From an uncultured Marinobacter sp. (GTDB lineage: Bacteria; Pseudomonadota; Gammaproteobacteria; Pseudomonadales; Oleiphilaceae): a DNA stretch of 64,000 nucleotides. The notes under the pieces were generated by a model. That model was given only the letters and a program-made list of their open reading frames with translations. It did no database searches and was not told the DNA's origin. This document shows positions 15,171 to 24,464 of this stretch, one piece after another (position 1 is the first letter of the stretch; every line of letters begins with the position of its first letter). A program made the translations under genes and the position numbers. The stretch spans positions 744,001-808,000 of the forward strand of contig NZ_CAMYMK010000002.1 in the NCBI RefSeq assembly GCF_947259545.1. Direction: 5' to 3'.

Positions 15171-17222
15171 ATGAACTGGCAAGCGCTTTCGACAGCAGGC
15201 GTCAAGACCCTTTACCCCGTGCATCGTATGCACGGGGTCATCCTCCTGCTGCTCCTGCTTTTCACACTACTTCTCGGCATGGGCAATTCCCTCCACTCCA
15301 GAATGCTCTGGGTGGGGGAACAGACCTGGCCGAACTACTATCTGCTGAATCCGGACGCGACCGAACCCACGTGTAACAGAACGATGGATGTTGAGGCCGA
15401 GGTCCAGAAGCGGATTGATGCCTACGAGCCTGATCCGGACGATTTGTTCAGCTCCCCGCCGAACGCAGCCTCCATCAGGGAGTCCCTGGAGCGGAATCTG
15501 GCGCTTTGCGGAGAGAAGTACCAGATGTACGCCGAGAACCAGAAGCACGCTACGGCGGCTTTGTCGGTGTTCAAGACCGTGGAGCAGGGGTTCGCCTCAT
15601 TCCTGCTGGAAAACATTGAGCTGACCAAGTTCCTGTTTATCGCAATGTTTGCGATGGCGGCCGCGATTTCCGCGCTGGATGCCGATCACATTGCGCTGAG
15701 GCTGCCTCGCAACCGGGCGGAATGGCGTTTGAGTCAGGGTGTGCAGCTGGTCATTAATGGCCTCATGGTTTTCTCCCTGCTCTCTTACGTCGGGAAGTTG
15801 GAAACCTCGCCGGGGTCGGAAGACAATATCGTGCTTCAGAATGCCTGGGCCGCTGTATTCGGGCTGTTCATGGTGATTAACCTGGCGCGCTTTATCAATG
15901 TCCCGGAGCGAATGAAGGCGGGGAGTCTGAAAGCCTCCTCTGGCCTGGTGCTGCCGTTGTATTGCGCCATGGGCCTGATCGCGATGAGCTACTTCTTCTT
16001 CGTGGACGGTTATTCTTCGGGTCTTGCCATCTACTTCGGCATGATGACCAACCTGTCATCCATGTTTATCAACATCGGTCTGTACGTGTTGGTGGGTATG
16101 GCTCTGAAGCAGACGCGTATACCAGAGCTGTTGCTGAACATCATCAAGCCGTTCCATTTGCCTGCGCCGTTGCTGGCGTCTGTGATGATCTTTGCCACGG
16201 CATTCCCCACCGCGTTCACCGGGGCGTCCGGTATCTTCATTCTGGCCGTCGGTGGCGTGGTCTACGATGAACTGCGCCGCGCCGGCGCCGGTCGTCAGCT
16301 GTCTCTGGCAACGACTGCCATGTCTGGAAGCCTGGGTGTGGTGTTGAATCCGTGCCTGCTGATTGTTGTGGTGGCTGCCCTGAACAAGGAAGTCACAACG
16401 ACCGAGATGTATGGCTGGGGCTTCTGGGTGTTCATGATGTCAGCCACCCTGTTCTCCATCATTGTGTGCAAGACACAGGGCAACTGGAAACCACGCCCCG
16501 CACCGGGTGCATTCCGCGAGGCGCTGAAAGAGCTTCGTCCTCTGGCTCCGTATGCAGCCGTCGCTATCGGTGTGGTACTGGCTATCTGGATCATTCTGGG
16601 ACTGGGCTTCAATGAGTACAGTGCCCCGATGATTATGCCGCTGGTGATCCTGGCTCTGGTCTATCTGGATGCCAACAAGGACAGCCGGGACGACGGGCAA
16701 AGCCGCTCCCAGGCGTTCTGGAGCCGCAGTACTGCCGCCGCCAGTGATGCAGCGGTGCATATCGGGGCGCTGTTGGCGTTGATCGGTTTCTCCATCTGTC
16801 TGGGCGGGATCCTGGAGCGGTCTGACATTGTTCATGCCCTGTTCCCGGAGGATCTCACTAGCCCGTGGATTGCCATGCTGGTGATTGTGATCATGCTTAC
16901 CATCATTGGTATGGTGATGGATCCATTCGGCGCGGTCGTCCTGGTGTCGGCAACCATCGCTCAACCAGCCATTCAGTTGGGTATCGATCCGTTACACTTC
17001 TGGATTGTCTGTCTGGTGGCGTTCGAGTTGGGCTATCTCAGCCCGCCGGTTGCGCTGAACCACTTGCTGACCCGTCAGGTGGTGGGCGAAACCGAAGTGT
17101 TGGCGGCCGAGCGGACAGGCTCGTTCTGGCATCGATACGAGCGCCTGTTGCTGCCCCTGGCGGTAATGGTGCCGACGCTGCTGATTTCAGCCTTCGTGCC
17201 GATGTTGTTCTACGCCCTGTAA
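15171..17222 (+). CDS. TRAP-type large permease with fused N-terminal domain
   Basis: This 683-residue integral membrane protein is longer than typical DctM proteins (about 430). After a first membrane segment (ILLLLLLFTLLLGMG) comes a hydrophilic, probably periplasmic stretch of roughly 100 residues with two Cys. Membrane helices start near residue 145. The C-terminal two thirds is DctM-like, with AFPTAFTGASGIFILAVGG and GSLGVVLNPCLLIVV near residues 345-400 and GMVMDPFGAVVL near 580. No separate small DctQ gene is seen, so the extra N-terminal helices probably supply that function. It should import the ligand of the adjacent binding protein using an ion gradient. A rho-independent terminator follows. 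Confidence 0.75.
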   Translation: MNWQALSTAGVKTLYPVHRMHGVILLLLLLFTLLLGMGNSLHSRMLWVGEQTWPNYYLLNPDATEPTCNRTMDVEAEVQKRIDAYEPDPDDLFSSPPNAASIRESLERNLALCGEKYQMYAENQKHATAALSVFKTVEQGFASFLLENIELTKFLFIAMFAMAAAISALDADHIALRLPRNRAEWRLSQGVQLVINGLMVFSLLSYVGKLETSPGSEDNIVLQNAWAAVFGLFMVINLARFINVPERMKAGSLKASSGLVLPLYCAMGLIAMSYFFFVDGYSSGLAIYFGMMTNLSSMFINIGLYVLVGMALKQTRIPELLLNIIKPFHLPAPLLASVMIFATAFPTAFTGASGIFILAVGGVVYDELRRAGAGRQLSLATTAMSGSLGVVLNPCLLIVVVAALNKEVTTTEMYGWGFWVFMMSATLFSIIVCKTQGNWKPRPAPGAFREALKELRPLAPYAAVAIGVVLAIWIILGLGFNEYSAPMIMPLVILALVYLDANKDSRDDGQSRSQAFWSRSTAAASDAAVHIGALLALIGFSICLGGILERSDIVHALFPEDLTSPWIAMLVIVIMLTIIGMVMDPFGAVVLVSATIAQPAIQLGIDPLHFWIVCLVAFELGYLSPPVALNHLLTRQVVGETEVLAAERTGSFWHRYERLLLPLAVMVPTLLISAFVPMLFYAL

Positions 17223-17245
17223 GGTGGGTGTAGTTATGCTTCAGA

Positions 17246-17280
17246 AACCGCCGGTGGGGTAACCTGCCGGCGGTTTTTTT
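17246..17280 (+). terminator. Rho-independent terminator of TRAP operon
   Basis: A 9-bp perfect stem, AACCGCCGG at 17246-17254 and CCGGCGGTT at 17267-17275, is followed by a run of T. It directly follows the permease stop. Confidence 0.85.
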
Positions 17281-17397
17281 GCATCCCGGTATCGTTCAGG
17301 AACGTAATCACAACAGAAGTTGTCAGATAACCGGTGGCACTGTGCTATACCCTTTAGTACATAACACGTATCAATGACAGGAGTCAGGTGGGTGCAG

Positions 17398-20061
17398 ATG
17401 TTGACAGAGCGCTTGGGAATCGGTGGTTTGCTCGTAGCCGGGTTGTTGTCCGGATGCGGTGGCGGCGGTGGCGGCGGTAGCGTTTCCGGAGAAGTGGAAG
17501 CGGATCTGTCGGGGACCATTTCCATGGAAAGCCGGACCCGTGTGGATATGGATACCGCAGACGATATCCGGGTGGGCCTGGCCGGAGATAACGATTCCAG
17601 AAATACCTCCCAGGCACTTCCCAATACTGCAGTGGTGGGCGGCTACCTGAGCTCGTCTCGTGGCACCTATAACACCGACACCGCGGATAATTTTGAGTAT
17701 TTTACTGACCGTATCGATATATACGCTGCCGAACTCTCGGAAGGGGACCGAATCAATTTCCAGGTCTTCGAATCACCTGGCTCGTATTTCCCGGTAGGAA
17801 CATTGCCTCCCCAGCGAACCTTGAGGATCGTGGATGCGGATACCGGCCAAGAGGTGATCATCCTCAGTGAGTCTACCGGCTCCCTCCCCATAACCGCAGT
17901 GATGGGTACTGGTTTTGAAGAGGGCGCCTATTTTATTGAGTTGAGTACCTCTGGTGGTGCTCCGTTCCGGTATGTGCTGACGCTGGCCAGTGAGAGCTCT
18001 GCCAGTGTGATGAATACCCGCTATGCCGAGCCGGATTTTCTGGTTGATGAAGCGGTGGTTACCTTCAGGGCCGAAACTGCCGCGGGGCAGGATGGTCTGG
18101 CCGTAGCCCAGGCGATGTCAGCAGCCGAGGCGCGTTACCTGGGTGGACAATCGTGGCGGGTACGTCGCAGTACGGGGCAACCGGTGACAGCGTTGTCGGC
18201 TCAAACGCCCGAGCAGAGGCGGACGGAAACCCTGAGCTGGATTCAGCAGCTGGGAGAGAGTGCGGATGTGGACGTTGCAGAACCCAACTACATTTACACG
18301 GCCCAACAGATTCAGCCTGATGACGATCCGCTTTACTCGCGGCAATGGAACTATCCGTTGGTCCAATTGCCCCTGGCCTGGCAGGCGGCTCCCGAAGGAG
18401 GTCAGGGTGTCGGGATTGCGGTGATGGATACCGGCCTGTTCCGCAACACGCCGTCAGCCAGCGGTGACTGGCATCCCGATATTGACGCCAATGTGAATCT
18501 TGTCATCGGTCAGATCATGGATTACGTGTCCGCCGAACTGGATATCGATAGTCGGTGGGGGGATCCGAATGGCCGCGATGCCAATCCCGCGGATCCCGGC
18601 GATGGCAGGGCCCAAAGCAGCAGCTTTCATGGTACTCATGTGGCCGGTATCGCCGGTGCGGTGGATAACATGAATGGTGTGATTGGCGTGGCCCCCCTGT
18701 CGCGTATTTTGCCCGTTCGGGTGTTGGGTGAAGGTGGCGAAGGTAACGCGGCGGATCTGATCGATGCCATCAACTGGGCAGCGACCCGCAGTGAAATCGA
18801 TGTGATTAACCTCAGCCTTGGGGGGCTGGGGCCGAGTCAGAGCCTGGAGGCGGCGATCAATAGTGCGACGGACGCCGGTAAACTGGTGGTTGCGGCGGCC
18901 GGCAACCAGGGCACGGATGAGCCCATCTATCCGGCCGCATTTGAAAATGTTGTCGGTGTTGGCGCGGTCGATGGCGCGGGTGAGCGCTCGTCCTACTCCA
19001 ATATCGGTCCCTCCGTGGATCTGGTGGCGCCTGGCGGTGATGCCAGCCGGGATGCCAATCAGGACGGCCAGGCTGATTTGATTATCAGCACCTGGGGCAC
19101 CGATGACGGTGGCGTTTTTGTCCCTGGATATGCGGGCCTGCAGGGCACATCCATGGCCGCTCCCCATGTGTCTGGGGTCTATGCCCTGATGAAATCCGTG
19201 GATGCGGCTATGACACCGGATCGTTTCTTTGCGTTCCTGATCGGCGGCCAACTGACCAGCCCCCCGCCCAATCAGACGGAATATGGCGCTGGCATGATTG
19301 ACGCTCTTAAATCGGTGGACGCAGCTCTGGATGGGACCACCTCAACCATCCTGGCAGCAAATCCCTCGAGCCTGCAGTTCAATGGGGTGGTCAACCAGCA
19401 GCAATTCGATTTCGCCAAGTTTCCCTCCAATGCGAACATTTCGATTGACAGTGTGACCGATTCGGCGCCCTGGCTGGTCGATCTGGAAGCCGGGGCGATC
19501 AATACCTCCGAGCCTGTCACCGTTTCAGTGGATACGACAGGACTGGATCAGTCCCAGACGTACAGTACTGATATCGTCATCGAATACAGCGATAATGCCG
19601 GCGGGGAGACGGCCAGCCCCCTGACCATTCCAGTGACCCTGCAGTTTGGCGACTCCCCGGAGGATCGGGATGCCGGTCGACACTATGTCTTGCTGGTCAG
19701 CACGGATGACAGTCGGGCGACCGAGGCACAAACGGTCGTCAATGCCTCGGAGGGTCAGTACAGTTTCGCATTTGACGAAGTGGAGCCGGGTGAGTATTTC
19801 CTGGTGGCGGGCACCGACATGGACAACAACGGATTGATCTGCGAGAACGGCGAAGCCTGTGCCGAATACCCGGTTAACGGCCTGCCTGAAAAAATCGTCA
19901 TTGGCGATGACCCCCTCTCCGGTGTCACACTGAGCACCAGTTTCAGGCGCCCAACCATTGCCTCTCTGGGCGTGCCTCGTTATGGTTTCGAGGGCTATCG
20001 CCTGAAAACCGGTGTCGATGATCAGGAAGAGCCCGTGCGTCAAGTGGAGACAGATCGTTGA
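17398..20061 (+). CDS. Lipoprotein subtilisin-family (S8) serine protease
   Basis: This secreted protease has 887 residues. The lipobox GLLSGC places the lipidated Cys at residue 20, followed by a Gly-rich linker. An N-terminal accessory domain covers about residues 30-215. A propeptide-like stretch follows, then the S8 catalytic domain: Asp344 in AVMDTG, His411 in SFHGTHVAG, Asn503 in AAGNQG and Ser585 in GTSMAAPH. After the catalytic domain are a beta-rich segment and a carboxypeptidase-regulatory-like tail. I start at the ATG at 17398 because AGGTGG lies just upstream; an ATG at 17374 is possible. All catalytic residues are intact. It overlaps the next gene, a PrcB-like lipoprotein, suggesting a surface protease complex. 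Confidence 0.85.
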   Translation: MLTERLGIGGLLVAGLLSGCGGGGGGGSVSGEVEADLSGTISMESRTRVDMDTADDIRVGLAGDNDSRNTSQALPNTAVVGGYLSSSRGTYNTDTADNFEYFTDRIDIYAAELSEGDRINFQVFESPGSYFPVGTLPPQRTLRIVDADTGQEVIILSESTGSLPITAVMGTGFEEGAYFIELSTSGGAPFRYVLTLASESSASVMNTRYAEPDFLVDEAVVTFRAETAAGQDGLAVAQAMSAAEARYLGGQSWRVRRSTGQPVTALSAQTPEQRRTETLSWIQQLGESADVDVAEPNYIYTAQQIQPDDDPLYSRQWNYPLVQLPLAWQAAPEGGQGVGIAVMDTGLFRNTPSASGDWHPDIDANVNLVIGQIMDYVSAELDIDSRWGDPNGRDANPADPGDGRAQSSSFHGTHVAGIAGAVDNMNGVIGVAPLSRILPVRVLGEGGEGNAADLIDAINWAATRSEIDVINLSLGGLGPSQSLEAAINSATDAGKLVVAAAGNQGTDEPIYPAAFENVVGVGAVDGAGERSSYSNIGPSVDLVAPGGDASRDANQDGQADLIISTWGTDDGGVFVPGYAGLQGTSMAAPHVSGVYALMKSVDAAMTPDRFFAFLIGGQLTSPPPNQTEYGAGMIDALKSVDAALDGTTSTILAANPSSLQFNGVVNQQQFDFAKFPSNANISIDSVTDSAPWLVDLEAGAINTSEPVTVSVDTTGLDQSQTYSTDIVIEYSDNAGGETASPLTIPVTLQFGDSPEDRDAGRHYVLLVSTDDSRATEAQTVVNASEGQYSFAFDEVEPGEYFLVAGTDMDNNGLICENGEACAEYPVNGLPEKIVIGDDPLSGVTLSTSFRRPTIASLGVPRYGFEGYRLKTGVDDQEEPVRQVETDR

Positions 20062-20552
20062 AGTTACGTTATGCCAGAGTGGGTTTTGTGGTGAGTGTCC
20101 TGTTGTTTGCGGGGTGTGCCGCTACCGTCAGTCGTTCCGAGACGTCAGAGGGTGCCCCCCTGGCCCGACAGGTGACCCAGTCTGATCACTGTGGACTGAC
20201 CGCGCCTGGAGTGGTCTACGTAGAGCAGTACGATCAGCTTCAGCGCTTGTCCCGATTACCTGCCCAGAACCTGGCTCTGGACACCCTGGCCAGTGTGGAT
20301 TTTGAACGGGAACATCTGGTGCTGGTCGGGCTGGGGCAGAAACCGACAGGTGGTTACGGGGTTACCCTGGATTCTTCCATCATCGCTGAGGGTGTTCTGG
20401 AGCTCGCCGTCAACGTCAGACAGCCTTCCGCTGGTGCCATGGTGACCCAGGCGCTGACCACGCCCTGTGCGGTGATCGCCGTCACTTCGCAGGGCTGGGA
20501 CCGCCTGCGGGTGTCCGGCACCGGCATGGAAACCGTGACCCGCAAACGCTAG
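20058..20552 (+). CDS. PrcB-like lipoprotein
   Basis: This 164-residue protein has a short signal peptide ending in the lipobox LLFAGCAA. Its C-terminal half contains LVLVGLGQKPTGGYGV, the signature of the PrcB C-terminal domain. PrcB in Treponema denticola is a lipoprotein partner of the subtilisin-like dentilisin complex. Here the gene starts with TTG that overlaps the protease stop by two bases, so the two are translationally coupled and probably work together in maturation or anchoring. That role is inference from context. The start is unusual but the frame, lipobox and overlap leave little choice. Confidence 0.72.
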   Translation: MKLRYARVGFVVSVLLFAGCAATVSRSETSEGAPLARQVTQSDHCGLTAPGVVYVEQYDQLQRLSRLPAQNLALDTLASVDFEREHLVLVGLGQKPTGGYGVTLDSSIIAEGVLELAVNVRQPSAGAMVTQALTTPCAVIAVTSQGWDRLRVSGTGMETVTRKR

Positions 20553-20694
20553 ATTTCCTCCCACGGACAATGCTGCCCGGACCACGCCTGCGCCGGGTTC
20601 GTCATCGGGGCACAAAACAACCGTTGATCTTTCTCCGTGAATCCCTAAGCTATGGGCCAGTTTGATTACAAATCCGCGGAGTCTCTTCCTGCTT

Positions 20695-22590
20695 ATGAGC
20701 CAGAAACAGTATAACGCCGACGCTATTGAAGTCCTGAGTGGTCTGGACCCCGTTCGCAAGCGCCCGGGAATGTACACAGACACCAGTCGCCCCAACCATC
20801 TGGCGCAGGAAGTTATCGATAACAGTGTGGATGAAGCCCTCGCTGGCCACGCCCGCCGGATTGACGTGGTGTTGTACGCCGATGGTTCCCTGAGTGTCGA
20901 AGACGATGGCCGAGGCATGCCGGTGGATCTTCACAAGGAGGAAGGTCTGCCCGGCGTAGAGCTGATCCTGACCCGCCTGCATGCGGGCGGCAAGTTCTCA
21001 CAGGGTAACTACAACTTCTCCGGCGGTCTGCACGGGGTCGGGGTGTCGGTGGTGAATGCGCTGTCGACCCACCTGGAAGTGACTATCAAGCGCGACGGTC
21101 AGTTACATCGCATGACGTTTGCCGACGGGGATAAAGCTTCCGAGCTGGAAGTCGTTGATAGCGTTGGCAAGCGCAACACGGGTACCCGTCTCAAGTTCAC
21201 CCCGGATTCGAAGTATTTCGACAGTCCTAACTTCTCCGTCAGTCGTCTGCGCCACAACCTGCGGGCCAAGGCCGTCCTGTGCCCGGGGCTGACAGTGACT
21301 TTCGTTCAGGAGAAGACCGGGGAAAAAGACGAGTGGTGCTACGAGGAAGGGTTGCGTGACTATCTGCGCACCGCCCTTGCGGATATCGAGGCCATCCCGC
21401 TGGATCCGTTCACTGGCAGTTTCTCCGGTAACAAGGAAGCGGTGGACTGGGCGATCCAGTGGCTGCCAGAAGGCGGCGAGGCGGTGATGGAAAGCTACGT
21501 GAACCTGATTCCGACTGCCCAGGGTGGCACCCATGTGAATGGACTGCGTACTGGACTTCTCGAGGCCATGCGGGAGTTCTGTGAGTTTCGCAGCCTGCTG
21601 CCCCGGGGAGTCAAGCTGTCTCCGGAAGACATCTGGGAGCGTTGTGCCTACGTGCTGTCATTCAAGATGCAGGAGCCGCAGTTCTCCGGGCAGACCAAGG
21701 AGCGTCTGTCTTCACGGGAAGCGGCTGCGTTTATTTCCGGTGTGGTCAAGGATGCCTTCAGCCTGTGGCTGAATCAGCACACCGATGTGGCCGAGGTGCT
21801 GGCCGAGCTGTTTATCAGCAATGCCCAGCGTCGATTGCGGGCATCGAAAAAGGTTGCCCGTAAAAAGGTAACGTCCGGCCCGGCGCTCCCGGGCAAGCTG
21901 GCGGACTGTTCCGGCAGTGATACCAACCGTTCCGAGCTGTTCCTGGTGGAGGGTGACTCCGCCGGTGGATCCGCCAAGCAGGCCCGGGACCGCGAGTTCC
22001 AGGCGGTCATGCCGCTACGAGGCAAGATCCTCAACACCTGGGAAGTGGATTCAGGTGAAATCCTGGCGTCCCAGGAAGTCCATGACATTGCCGTTGCCAT
22101 CGGTGTGGATCCCGGTTCCGAGGATCTGGCGGGCCTTCGGTACAACAAGATCTGTATCCTCGCGGACGCCGACTCAGACGGGCTGCATATCGCGACCCTG
22201 CTGTGCGCCCTGTTCGTCAAGCATTTCCGCCCGCTGGTCAGCGCTGGGCATGTCTTTGTTGCCATGCCGCCGCTGTATCGGGTGGATCTGGGCAAGGAGA
22301 CTTTCTATGCCCTGGATGAGCATGAAAAGCAGGGCATCCTGGATCGGCTGGCGGCGGAGAATCGCCGTGGCAAAATTTCCGTGACCCGCTTCAAGGGCCT
22401 GGGTGAGATGAATCCGCTTCAGCTGCGGGAAACCACCATGGCGCCGGACACTCGCCGCCTGGTCATGCTGACCATTGAAGACGGAGACGACACCGACAGT
22501 CGCATGGATATGCTGTTGGGCAAGAAGCGTGCGTCGGATCGCCGGTCCTGGCTGGAAACCTACGGCAATATGGCGGACATCGCCGTTTGA
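20695..22590 (+). CDS. parE: DNA topoisomerase IV subunit B
   Basis: This 631-residue ATPase subunit of topoisomerase IV decatenates daughter chromosomes together with ParC (encoded 5.5 kb downstream). The GHKL ATP-binding motifs are EVIDNSVDEAL near residue 40 and DGRGMPV near 66, with HGVGVSVVNALS near 110. The TOPRIM domain has EGDSAGGSAKQARDR near 412 and DADSDGLHI. Length agrees with ParE and not with the longer GyrB. I choose the ATG at 20695 (MSQKQYNADAIEVLSGLDPV), the usual family N-terminus. The 142-bp upstream gap should carry its promoter. Confidence 0.97.
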   Translation: MSQKQYNADAIEVLSGLDPVRKRPGMYTDTSRPNHLAQEVIDNSVDEALAGHARRIDVVLYADGSLSVEDDGRGMPVDLHKEEGLPGVELILTRLHAGGKFSQGNYNFSGGLHGVGVSVVNALSTHLEVTIKRDGQLHRMTFADGDKASELEVVDSVGKRNTGTRLKFTPDSKYFDSPNFSVSRLRHNLRAKAVLCPGLTVTFVQEKTGEKDEWCYEEGLRDYLRTALADIEAIPLDPFTGSFSGNKEAVDWAIQWLPEGGEAVMESYVNLIPTAQGGTHVNGLRTGLLEAMREFCEFRSLLPRGVKLSPEDIWERCAYVLSFKMQEPQFSGQTKERLSSREAAAFISGVVKDAFSLWLNQHTDVAEVLAELFISNAQRRLRASKKVARKKVTSGPALPGKLADCSGSDTNRSELFLVEGDSAGGSAKQARDREFQAVMPLRGKILNTWEVDSGEILASQEVHDIAVAIGVDPGSEDLAGLRYNKICILADADSDGLHIATLLCALFVKHFRPLVSAGHVFVAMPPLYRVDLGKETFYALDEHEKQGILDRLAAENRRGKISVTRFKGLGEMNPLQLRETTMAPDTRRLVMLTIEDGDDTDSRMDMLLGKKRASDRRSWLETYGNMADIAV

Positions 22591-22600
22591 TATTCTTTAT

Positions 22601-22632
22601 GGTGCTTTAAAAAGCATCCTTTATTCTTTCTC
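22601..22632 (+). terminator. Probable parE terminator
   Basis: A short hairpin (GGTGCTT at 22601-22607 with AAGCATC at 22612-22618, one G-T pair) is followed by T-rich sequence. It lies 10 bp after the parE stop. Confidence 0.5.
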
Positions 22633-22685
22633 TGTATTCTGCAAAGCCGTTATCCTGCCCCCTTTGACTTAGGGAAGCAGGGTGT

Positions 22686-24464
22686 ATGGACTGGCAGGGC
22701 TGGTTTGCGTTGAGCCTGGCAGGCTTGGCGCTGATACTCATGAGTGTAGGACGGTTTGGCCCTCATCTGGTGATGATGGGGGTGCTTGTCGTGCTGAGTG
22801 CCAGTGGTATCATCGCTGCTGATCAGGCTCTGATGGGGTTCAGTAACAGCGGTCTGATTACGGTTGTGGCCATGTTTGTGGTGGCGGCCGGCATTCACCA
22901 TTCCGGTGGCGTCGACCTGGTGGTCCACCACCTTCTGCGTTCGCCCAAGAGTGTCCGCTCTGCCCAGGCACGGATCGCGTTGCCGGTGTCCCTTCTCAGT
23001 GGTTTCCTCAATAACACGCCGGTGGTGGCCACCATGATTCCGGCTGTTCACGCCTGGTCCCGGAAAATCGGTATTTCCCCCTCCAAGCTGATGATTCCTC
23101 TCAGCTATTCAGCGATCCTCGGCGGTACCCTCACGCTCATTGGCACCAGTACCAATCTGGTGGTCAACGGCCAGTACCGGCAACTGACCGGAGAAGAGGG
23201 GTTCTCGATTTTCTCCATCACCGCCGTGGGCCTGCCGGTGGCGGTGATTGGTATTTCGGTGATGTTGCTGGTGTTGCCTCGGGTTCTTCCGGACCGCAAG
23301 GATCAGCAGAAATTCGGATCCATGCGCGAGTTTACCCTGGAAGTGGCGGTTGCTTTCGACGGTCCCCTCGTTGGCAGGAGTGTCGGCGAAGCCGGTTTGC
23401 GGGAGCTGGAACGACTGTACCTGGTTGAGATCGAGCGTGACGGCAGCGTGGTGACTGCTGTGCCGTCCGAAGAACGGCTTCAGGGCGGTGACCGCCTTGT
23501 GTTCGCGGGCGATACCCAGGCGATCTCAGATCTGCTGCGGATCAATGGCATTGTGCCCTCTGTTCACGATGACGAACCCAGCCTCAGTAAGGACCGCGCG
23601 GAACGCCGTCTGGTGGAAGCGGCGCTATCACCGCAGTCTGAAGTGCTGGGCCTGACAATTCGTGATGCCCGCTTTCGCGATCGTTATGGTGCGGTGGTGC
23701 TGGCCGTTGCCCGGGGAGGCGAGCGGGTTTCCGGGAATCTGGGCAACATCCGCCTGAAGCCCGGAGATGTCCTGTTGCTGGAAGCCCGTCCGGCTTTTGT
23801 GACCCGGCAACGGTACAACAAGGATTTCCTGCTGATCAATGACCTTGAAACCGAGACCCCACGGCATGACCGTGCCTGGCTGTCATGGGGTATCCTGCTG
23901 GTGCTGGTCGGATCTGCGGCCTTCGGCCTGTTGAGTATGTTAAACGCTGCCCTGATGGGCGCCGCCCTGATGATTCTCAGTGGCTGCTGTTCCGTGGGGC
24001 AGGCTCAGAAAGCGGTGGACGTCCCGGTCGTGCTGACCATTGCGGCATCTTTTGCCCTTGGTGCGGCTCTGGAGCAGACCGGTGCCGCAGGGTACATGGC
24101 CGAGGGTATTCTGGGTGTGAGCAACGGCCACCCCTTGCTGACCATCTTCCTGGTGTATTTCACTGTGTCGGTGTTGACCGAAGTCATTACCAACAATGCC
24201 GCAGCGGTTCTGGTGATTCCGGTGGTGTTGTCGATGACCAACTCACTCGGTGTGCCTGCCGAACCGTTTGTGATCGCTGTGATGATGGCGGCGTCGGCGA
24301 GCTTCGCCACCCCCTTGGGCTATCAGACCAATATGATGGTGTTCGGCCCCGGTGACTATCGCTTTATGGATTTCGTGAAAGTGGGGCTGCCAATGAATAT
24401 CTTTATTGGCCTGGTGACCGTCGCGGTCATTGCCCTGGTTTACGGCATCGGTCCTATTGCCTGA
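22686..24464 (+). CDS. SLC13-family permease with TrkA-C domains
   Basis: This 592-residue inner-membrane carrier has N-terminal and C-terminal blocks of hydrophobic helices, with a soluble insert between about residues 210 and 385. The first block contains SGFLNNTPVVATMIP and the related second block contains TEVITNNAAAVLVIPV: the paired, inverted N-N-T/A signature of SLC13/ArsB-like anion carriers. The insert holds two TrkA-C-like ligand-binding domains (GGDRLVFAGDTQAI and LKPGDVLLLEARPAF). Substrates of such proteins include sulfate and dicarboxylates; none is indicated here. It is the same strand as parE but separated by a terminator-like hairpin. Its stop overlaps the convergent EAL gene by 11 bp. 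Confidence 0.82.
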   Translation: MDWQGWFALSLAGLALILMSVGRFGPHLVMMGVLVVLSASGIIAADQALMGFSNSGLITVVAMFVVAAGIHHSGGVDLVVHHLLRSPKSVRSAQARIALPVSLLSGFLNNTPVVATMIPAVHAWSRKIGISPSKLMIPLSYSAILGGTLTLIGTSTNLVVNGQYRQLTGEEGFSIFSITAVGLPVAVIGISVMLLVLPRVLPDRKDQQKFGSMREFTLEVAVAFDGPLVGRSVGEAGLRELERLYLVEIERDGSVVTAVPSEERLQGGDRLVFAGDTQAISDLLRINGIVPSVHDDEPSLSKDRAERRLVEAALSPQSEVLGLTIRDARFRDRYGAVVLAVARGGERVSGNLGNIRLKPGDVLLLEARPAFVTRQRYNKDFLLINDLETETPRHDRAWLSWGILLVLVGSAAFGLLSMLNAALMGAALMILSGCCSVGQAQKAVDVPVVLTIAASFALGAALEQTGAAGYMAEGILGVSNGHPLLTIFLVYFTVSVLTEVITNNAAAVLVIPVVLSMTNSLGVPAEPFVIAVMMAASASFATPLGYQTNMMVFGPGDYRFMDFVKVGLPMNIFIGLVTVAVIALVYGIGPIA

